From assembly GCA_016716065.1 (NCBI GenBank), contig JADJXA010000006.1:124001-188000 (forward strand): a stretch of DNA of 64,000 nt, given 5' to 3'. The notes beneath the pieces were generated by a model. It searched no databases. It was given only the letters and a program-made list of their open reading frames with translations, and was not told the DNA's origin. Below are positions 59,158 through 64,000 of the stretch, piece after piece; the first letter of the stretch is position 1, and every line of letters starts with the position of its first letter. This DNA is from Candidatus Leptovillus gracilis. Its GTDB lineage: Bacteria; Chloroflexota; Anaerolineae; Promineifilales; Promineifilaceae. A program made the position numbers and the translations under genes.

Positions 59158-60099
59158 TCATCCTTGGGCGCTGCCGCCCGAGACCAATGGAATCTCGCCC
59201 ATTTCCCACGAGACCAACAGCGGCACGGCCGTAAAAATGGAACTGTACGTCCCACTCAACAGTCCCACAAACAAGACAGCGATAAACGGCTTAATCGAAG
59301 CCCCACCAAACAACAAAATTGAAACCAACACAAACATCGCGCTCAACTGCGTAATCATGGAGCGCTTGATCGTTTCCTTCACCGACCGGTTGACCAGCGC
59401 CTCAAACGAATTGCTGCGCCGCCGCAAACTGTTCTCCCGAATCCGGTCGAACACGACGATGGTGTCTTGCAGCGAAAAACCGGCCACCGTCAGCACCCCT
59501 GTCAAAAACAAAGCATCCACTTCCCAGCCAGAAATCATGCCCATGATGGCCGCAAAGCCAAAGATGACAAACAAATCGTGGAACATGGCCGCCACCGCAC
59601 ACACCCCAAACCGAAAGGAATTGGGAACCTGCCGGAAAGCGAACATGATATAAAACAAAATCACCACGCCAGAAACAACAACAGCTATCAACGCCGCCCG
59701 CGTCACCTCCTGCCCCACCGCCGGGCTGACGGTGGTCACCGAAAAAGTACCGGCCACCAACGGGGCCAGACTGGTCAGCACCGTTTCCAGGTCGTGGGCC
59801 TGTTCAGCGTCCACAAACTCGGTGCGGATTTGCCACGCATTGCTCAAATCCTGTCCGCGCAAAGCGGTGATGGACGGGTTGCTGATGCCCGCCCCGGTAA
59901 ACACCTCGCGCACCTGTTCTTCGGTAACAGTCGTGGCAAACTGAATTTCGAACCGCGACCCACCCAGAAAATCGACGCCCAATGGGAAAATTTTGCCCGT
60001 ACTAACCACAGAGTAAAGCATCGCCAAAAGGCCCAGGCCAATGATGACCCCCGAAAACAGATAAAAATAACGCCGTTTTTGTACAAACGTTTCAAACAT
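59158..60099 (-). CDS. secF: Protein translocase subunit SecF
   Basis: Works with SecD and YajC to aid protein export using the proton motive force. The 313-residue protein has the signature GVDFLGGSRFEIQF near the start, then FYIMFAFRQVPNSFRFGVCA, LTVAGFSLQDTIVVFDRIREN and the conserved C-terminal helices (AVLFVGLLSGTYSSIFTAVP). The start at 60099 follows AGGAG. It begins 2 bp after secD, as an operon. Confidence 0.95.
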   Translation of the reverse strand: MFETFVQKRRYFYLFSGVIIGLGLLAMLYSVVSTGKIFPLGVDFLGGSRFEIQFATTVTEEQVREVFTGAGISNPSITALRGQDLSNAWQIRTEFVDAEQAHDLETVLTSLAPLVAGTFSVTTVSPAVGQEVTRAALIAVVVSGVVILFYIMFAFRQVPNSFRFGVCAVAAMFHDLFVIFGFAAIMGMISGWEVDALFLTGVLTVAGFSLQDTIVVFDRIRENSLRRRSNSFEALVNRSVKETIKRSMITQLSAMFVLVSILLFGGASIKPFIAVLFVGLLSGTYSSIFTAVPLLVSWEMGEIPLVSGGSAQG

Positions 60100-60101
60100 G
60101 A

Positions 60102-61445
60102 TTATGCTCCTAACAACCAGCGACGTTTCGCCATCCAATCGGCCGAGCCACCAATGACCAGGTTGACCAACGTGCGCGTAACGAGAACGGCCGTAAACAT
60201 ACTAATCGCCACCCCAATCGCCAGCGTCACGGCAAAACCCTGCACCGCACTGGCCCCAAAACTTCGGCCAAACCCGCCCAAAATCAGGCAAATCACCAGC
60301 GTGGCAATGTTCGAGTCCCGAATTGATGTCCAGGCGCGCTGAAAGCCCGACTGCACCGCCTCGTCCACCTTGCGACCCCGCGCCAATTCCTCTTTCATGC
60401 GCTCAAATACCAACACATTGGCGTCCACCGCCATGCCCAGCGACAATAAAAAGCCGGTGATGGCCGGCAGTGTCAACGTCACCGGCAGCCCCATAAAAAC
60501 GGCAAAATTCAGCAGCGCATACACCAGCAATGCCACCGCCGCCAGCACCCCTGGCAGCCGGTAATAGCCAATCATAAATATAAGCACCAGAATCACGCCT
60601 ATAATGCCGGCGTCAATGCTGGCCCGCACCGACTGTTCACCCAGTGTAGCCCCGACCAGCCGCGTACTCTCTATACGCAACGGGATGGGCAAGCTGCCAA
60701 AGCGCAGTTGCAAAGCCAGCTTTTGCGCCTCTTCCAGCGTAAAATTACCGGTGATTGTGCCGCTGCCACCGGAAATAACCGAGCTGATGCGTGGGCTAGA
60801 AATCACCTGTTTATCCAACACAATGGTCAAAAAACGCCCCTGGTTGCGCCGCGTATAGTCGGCAAAAAAGTCTACTTTATCCGGAATCAAACCGAAGGAA
60901 ACATAATATTGGCCTATCTGGTCCAGTTCTGACTGCGCCTGCCGCAGATCGGCCCCGGTCATCACCGTTTCAAACGTCGGCGCGGGGTCCTGAATAGGGG
61001 TGTCCAGCGGCGCGCCAACAGGCAGCTCGCAGCGCGACGGCCCGGTACTCAACGAGGTGCGTACGCAGAATCCTTCCGGCAGCGGCTGTGCGCCGGAATC
61101 AATAAATTCCAACAAAGCGGTTTCCTGAATGAGTGAGATAGCCTGATCTGGATTCTCTACCCCCGGCAGCTCCACCAGAATACGGCGGTCGCCCTCTATT
61201 TGCACCAGCGGTTCGGAAACGCCCAGGGCATTCACGCGCTGGGCGACGATCTGGCGCGCGGTGTCCATATCTTCCCGCGCAATGTTTTGTTCGGCCGGCA
61301 CATCGGCTTCTAACAGTACTTGCAGCCCACCTTGCAAATCCAACCCGCGCTGGATGGGGTAAGCCGGGTTCACGACCAGCCAAATGGCCGCGCCAATCAC
61401 CAGCAAGATGACTACCAGCCAGATAAGGTCTCGTTGATATTGCAT
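60102..61445 (-). CDS. secD: Protein translocase subunit SecD
   Basis: A 447-residue SecD with six membrane helices. The first periplasmic domain opens with RGLDLQGGLQVLLEADV and VSEPLVQIEGDRRILVELPG. The C-terminal helices include SLGMAVDANVLVFERMKEELARG and FQRAWTSIRDSNIATLV, the conserved proton-path region. It is separate from SecF, unlike in some bacteria. The mRNA starts with a stable hairpin. Confidence 0.95.
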   Translation of the reverse strand: MQYQRDLIWLVVILLVIGAAIWLVVNPAYPIQRGLDLQGGLQVLLEADVPAEQNIAREDMDTARQIVAQRVNALGVSEPLVQIEGDRRILVELPGVENPDQAISLIQETALLEFIDSGAQPLPEGFCVRTSLSTGPSRCELPVGAPLDTPIQDPAPTFETVMTGADLRQAQSELDQIGQYYVSFGLIPDKVDFFADYTRRNQGRFLTIVLDKQVISSPRISSVISGGSGTITGNFTLEEAQKLALQLRFGSLPIPLRIESTRLVGATLGEQSVRASIDAGIIGVILVLIFMIGYYRLPGVLAAVALLVYALLNFAVFMGLPVTLTLPAITGFLLSLGMAVDANVLVFERMKEELARGRKVDEAVQSGFQRAWTSIRDSNIATLVICLILGGFGRSFGASAVQGFAVTLAIGVAISMFTAVLVTRTLVNLVIGGSADWMAKRRWLLGA

Positions 61446-61471
61446 AAGCAGTTTCCTTTATGCCACAATTC

Positions 61472-61515
61472 AAGTCCCCGGCGCTGCAAGAACGCCGGGG
61501 ACTTTGGGCATTATA
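61472..61515 (-). promoter_or_regulatory. secD promoter and 5'-terminal stem-loop
   Basis: On the minus strand TATAAT (61515-61510) is followed a few bases later by a 12-bp stem, AAGTCCCCGGCG against CGCCGGGGACTT (61472-61504), with a 9-nt loop. The mRNA would begin at or just before the stem, so the hairpin could protect its 5' end or control translation. Confidence 0.55.
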
Positions 61516-61574
61516 GGCGCAACCTAAAAGAAATGCCACCCACAGCCCAGCGCGGAATGCGCCTCGCTGCTGTG

Positions 61575-61699
61575 TTAAGCGGCCTGATTGACTGACAAAA
61601 CTTATCTAACCGCGGAGAACGCAGTGAGCGCGGAGGCTGTACCAGAGAAAATCTCCGCGGTGATAATCTGAGATTTGTCAGTCAACCAGGTTAAGCGGC
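61575..61699. mobile_element. MITE-like element with 9-bp direct repeat (TTAAGCGGC)
   Basis: Termini CTGATTGACTGACAAA (61584-61599) and TTTGTCAGTCAACCAG (61674-61689) are inverted repeats with one mismatch in 16. Both sides carry TTAAGCGGC (61575-61583; 61691-61699), as a target duplication would. The interior has a CCGCGGAGA/TCTCCGCGG stem. It has no gene. The size, ends and duplication are typical of a non-autonomous transposon. Confidence 0.65.
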
Positions 61700-61841
61700 A
61701 ATTCAAATTGTGGTAGAGGCGGGACGGCGCGGACAAGCGGCAGCAGAGGTGTTGGAGAATGGCTGAGACGTTGGCCCGCCTGTCCCGCCCCTACGAGCAG
61801 GTTCATCATTGGAATTGCTGGTTAAGCGGGGTGAATATGCG
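61700..61841. other. Spacer between MITE-like element and hutI
   Basis: No gene. It holds a GCGGGACGGCG...GTCCCGCC imperfect inverted repeat (about 61717-61790) of the dispersed GC-rich type. Confidence 0.4.
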
Positions 61842-63107
61842 TCAGTTAGCGGCCACAATCCGACCCTGTTTGATAACGGTTTGCACCAGATTAACGCCAT
61901 AACGGTAGCCCAGATGACGATAATCGGTCGTCGTCAGGATGAGCATATCGGCCTGTTTGCCTGGTTCCAGGCTGCCAACTTCGTGGCCGCGACCGATTGC
62001 GTGGGCGCTGTTCAGCGTGGCCGCGGCCAATGCCTGCGCCTGAGTCAGCCGCATGTAGCGGCAGGCCAGGGCGATGACCATCTGCATAGATTCGCACCAG
62101 CTTGTGCCAGGGTTGCAGTCTGTGGCCAGGGCCAGCGCGCCGCCAGCCGCCAGAATGGCCTGCGCGGGCGTATACTTGCTGTGCCCCAGACCAAAGGGCG
62201 TGCCAGGCAGCCCGACAGCGATGGTTTCGCCCTGCCCCAGGGCGGCGATGTCGGCCGCCGGGGTTTCCACCAGGTGATCGGCCGAGACAGCGCCCAATTC
62301 AACGGCCAGTTTGGTCCCGCCCAGACCGACAAATTCATCAGCGTGGACCTTAAGACCGTAACCCAGTTCTTTGGCCCGCACCAGGATGCGCCGGGTCTGG
62401 GCCAGGTCGAAGACGCCTTCTTCACAAAAGACATCGCAAAAGAGCGAACGGCCGTTTCTCACCATCCATTCCGCCCCGGCAGGCAGCATCTCCTCTATCA
62501 CCAGGTCTACATAGTCATCGGTACGGCCGCGATATTCGCTGGGCACGGCGTGGGCAGGCAAGAATGTGGGCGTTATGTCAACAGGTTGACGGCCGTCCAA
62601 CGCAACAATGGCGTCCAACAGCTTCAATTCAGCTTCCACAGACAGGCCATAGCCGGTTTTGGCTTCCATGCTGGTGGTTCCGTAACGCAGCATGGCATCC
62701 AGACGGGGCAGATTGGCGGCCACCAATTCGTCCACAGTGGCCGCGCGGACCTGACGCACGGTGGACATAATGCCACCACCAGCGGCCATAATCTCCATGT
62801 AGGTCGCCCCGGCCAGGCGCTGCTCGAATTCGCCGGCCCGATCACCGGCCCAGGGGATGTGGGTATGGGGGTCTACAAAACCGGGGATGAGACAACGGCC
62901 GTTGGCGTTGATGGTCTGGTCGGCGGCGTACTGAGATTGGAGTACGGCCGTTGGCCCCACAGCCACAATCAACCCATCCCGCGCGGCAACCGCGCCATCG
63001 GCTATGACAGCCAATTCACCCAATGCCGCGCCGCGCTGCGGCCCCTCACTGCCGGGAACCACACACAACTGCCCGGCGGAATGAATCAATAAGTCTACAC
63101 GTTCCAT
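61842..63107 (-). CDS. hutI: Imidazolonepropionase
   Basis: Third step of histidine breakdown: opens imidazolonepropionate to formiminoglutamate. The 421-residue amidohydrolase has the metal motif PGFVDPHTHIPWAGDR, then YMEIMAAGGGIMSTV, EAKTGYGLSVEAELKLL, FCDVFCEEGVFDL, KVHADEFVGLGGTKLAVE and ADHLVETP, with TDCNPGTS. GGAG lies 9 nt before the start at 63107. No hutH, hutU or hutG is adjacent. Confidence 0.94.
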   Translation of the reverse strand: MERVDLLIHSAGQLCVVPGSEGPQRGAALGELAVIADGAVAARDGLIVAVGPTAVLQSQYAADQTINANGRCLIPGFVDPHTHIPWAGDRAGEFEQRLAGATYMEIMAAGGGIMSTVRQVRAATVDELVAANLPRLDAMLRYGTTSMEAKTGYGLSVEAELKLLDAIVALDGRQPVDITPTFLPAHAVPSEYRGRTDDYVDLVIEEMLPAGAEWMVRNGRSLFCDVFCEEGVFDLAQTRRILVRAKELGYGLKVHADEFVGLGGTKLAVELGAVSADHLVETPAADIAALGQGETIAVGLPGTPFGLGHSKYTPAQAILAAGGALALATDCNPGTSWCESMQMVIALACRYMRLTQAQALAAATLNSAHAIGRGHEVGSLEPGKQADMLILTTTDYRHLGYRYGVNLVQTVIKQGRIVAAN

Positions 63108-63334
63108 CGTTTCTCCATGGCCCCTGATAAAAATACTAAAATCCTTCGTCAAAAGCAACACCAACCAAGGCGACAAATTTGCAGGATGATAAGTTGACAA
63201 GGTAGCAAATTGCCGGCATCTACAAATAATGACAGGAGACTATCTGGTGAATTTGCGCTTTTCACATATTGGCAGATGTGCCATAATTTTCGCCATCAGT
63301 TTGCTGCCTAAAACATACAGACTGGCAGCCTAAT

Positions 63335-63450
63335 CCGTATTCAGTGTTCAGTAACCAGTTTTCAGTCAGCGCTACCCCTAGAAAACGCGCACTAAAAACC
63401 GAAAACTGAACACCGAAAACTGAAAACTGGACACTGGACACTGGACACTA
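63335..63450. repeat. Two-armed short-period repeat with core (type A)
   Basis: Left arm of TTCAGTGTTCAGTAACCAG units, core CAGCGCTACCCCTAGAAAAC followed by GCGCACT, and right arm of GAAAACTGAACACCG and GACACTGG units. The core resembles that at 18344-18369. It precedes a small membrane protein gene. Confidence 0.65.
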
Positions 63451-63463
63451 AATAAGGAAAACC

Positions 63464-63715
63464 ATGGTCACCGGTATTTATCAGTCCTTGATGATGTCAT
63501 TGGGAATCGTACCGTTTTATATCACCGATACATATTTTCACCACAAATATGATCCAAAACGGGATTCTGGAAAATCGGGGCGAAGCTGGCTCATCGTGGG
63601 CGGTTCATTGATAGTGGCTGCTGTGCTTTTTTTGCAGCCGGTCACGAACCGGTTTGTGCCCTCTCCCTTTGCGTTCTTCGACAGCAGCCACCAGAAAAAC
63701 CGCACCGTTAAGTGA
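63464..63715 (+). CDS. Small membrane protein, hypothetical (83 aa)
   Basis: An 83-residue protein. One clear helix (SWLIVGGSLIVAAVLFLQPV) follows a His/Lys/Asp-rich segment; the N-terminus is partly hydrophobic (YQSLMMSLGIVPFYITDTYF). AAGGA lies 9 nt before the ATG. I do not recognise the family. Confidence 0.5.
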   Translation: MVTGIYQSLMMSLGIVPFYITDTYFHHKYDPKRDSGKSGRSWLIVGGSLIVAAVLFLQPVTNRFVPSPFAFFDSSHQKNRTVK

Positions 63716-63737
63716 TCATCTAGAAATTACATGGCCC

Positions 63738-63770
63738 AGATTGGACCAATCTTGGAGATTGGTCCAATCT
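63738..63770. terminator. Double-palindrome hairpin (AGATTGGACCAATCT)
   Basis: Two 15-bp arms, AGATTGGACCAATCT (63738-63752) and AGATTGGTCCAATCT (63756-63770), are perfect complements around TGG; each arm is itself palindromic. An A-rich stretch follows. It lies 22 bp after the small gene and probably ends its transcription; the type also occurs as a dispersed repeat. Confidence 0.65.
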
Positions 63771-63820
63771 AAAAAATAAGCAGCCGGCTATCAGCCACAA
63801 ATGGTAAGTACCGGTTCAGT

Positions 63821-63889
63821 CCCCTTGCAAATCCTCCCGGAGGCCGACAAGACAGGCGGAGATTCGCTCCCATCAGCCTCCGGGAGGGT
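63821..63889 (+). repeat. 69-nt dispersed hairpin element, copy 2
   Basis: Copy of 5566-5634. Here the terminal arms CCTCCCGGAGGC and GCCTCCGGGAGG are perfect complements, and TCTATTTTT follows, so it can terminate transcription. The loop (GACAAGACAGGCGGAGATTC) is conserved with copy 1 but for a few changes. Confidence 0.7.
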
Positions 63890-64000
63890 CTATTTTTGCG
63901 AACCCTGGGGCTGGTTGGCTGGCAGCGCCTTGTACTTTGTAAACGTCGGCAGTCGTGCTATGCTTAGATGGCAACACATCAGTGAATGGGAGAGTGTGCG
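63890..64000. other. Window end, no gene seen
   Basis: The last 111 bp hold no open frame I can support. GCTTAGATGG near the end could lead into a gene beyond the window. Confidence 0.4.

Noticed and set aside
61809..63092. Open frame of 427 codons on the plus strand
   Set aside because: It is antisense to hutI, which has all its catalytic motifs.

Overview
The window looks like a chromosomal segment of an uncultivated member of the Chloroflexota (Anaerolineae-like). This is inferred from gene content and protein character: RNase Y next to recX/recA, a SARP-type regulator, Thr/Pro-rich lipoprotein linkers, a V4R-domain protein and group 3b NiFe hydrogenase genes. No rRNA or other marker fixes the taxonomy. 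The DNA is GC-rich and carries the palindrome ACGGCCGT at very high density, in genes and between them. There is no prophage, CRISPR array or transposase gene; mobile DNA appears only as short non-coding repeats.

Layout. 1-5.5 kb: the start of a secreted transglutaminase-like protein with a small upstream partner, then a divergent SARP/NB-ARC/TPR regulator. 6-13.3 kb: information genes gyrA, rny, recX, recA and an acetyltransferase. 13.4-21 kb: V4R protein, hypE, hydantoinase B, an orphan CpaF-type ATPase, and two lipoproteins (VanY-like peptidase, CapA-like protein). 21-26 kb: methyltransferase, PfkB kinase, DUF4342, PrsW, HAD, DinB and a Cys-rich protein. 26.2-26.7 kb: three tRNAs (Arg-ACG, Ser-GCT, Ser-TGA). 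26.9-31.1 kb: membrane and lipid-related genes. 31.3-34.6 kb: uvrC and two small-function genes. 34.6-39.3 kb: a group 3b (NADP-type) NiFe hydrogenase operon with its maturation protease, preceded by a textbook Rex operator. 39.5-40.6 kb: an RRM protein, a gene remnant and a zinc-ribbon protein. 40.7-48.3 kb: fatty acid beta-oxidation genes behind folK-folP. 48.5-54.6 kb: M23 peptidase, helix-hairpin-helix protein, hydrolase-prs pair, aat and M20 peptidase. 54.7-64 kb: scpB, a pair of genes that each join an XRE-like HTH to an Hfq/Sm-like domain, DUF1269, a CocE/NonD hydrolase, secF-secD, hutI and a small membrane protein.

How the genes work together. The hydrogenase (beta, gamma, small, large, protease) is a compact operon with start/stop overlaps; hypE, needed for its cyanide ligands, lies 20 kb away. 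The Rex box overlaps the predicted -35 and spacer, so expression should follow NADH/NAD+. The fad cluster (two acyl-CoA dehydrogenases, a fused hydratase/dehydrogenase and a thiolase) makes a complete beta-oxidation spiral. folK and folP are adjacent steps of folate synthesis.

Sequence quality. At least six genes, including gyrA and rny, are broken by small indels mostly in GC-rich runs, and a seventh carries a compensated double shift. This pattern suggests consensus errors rather than gene decay, so these genes are annotated across the breaks.

Most interesting: the HTH plus Hfq-like gene pair (55.3-56.5 kb), the HIP1-like ACGGCCGT motif, a family of two-armed short-period repeats with a shared core, and two MITE-like elements.
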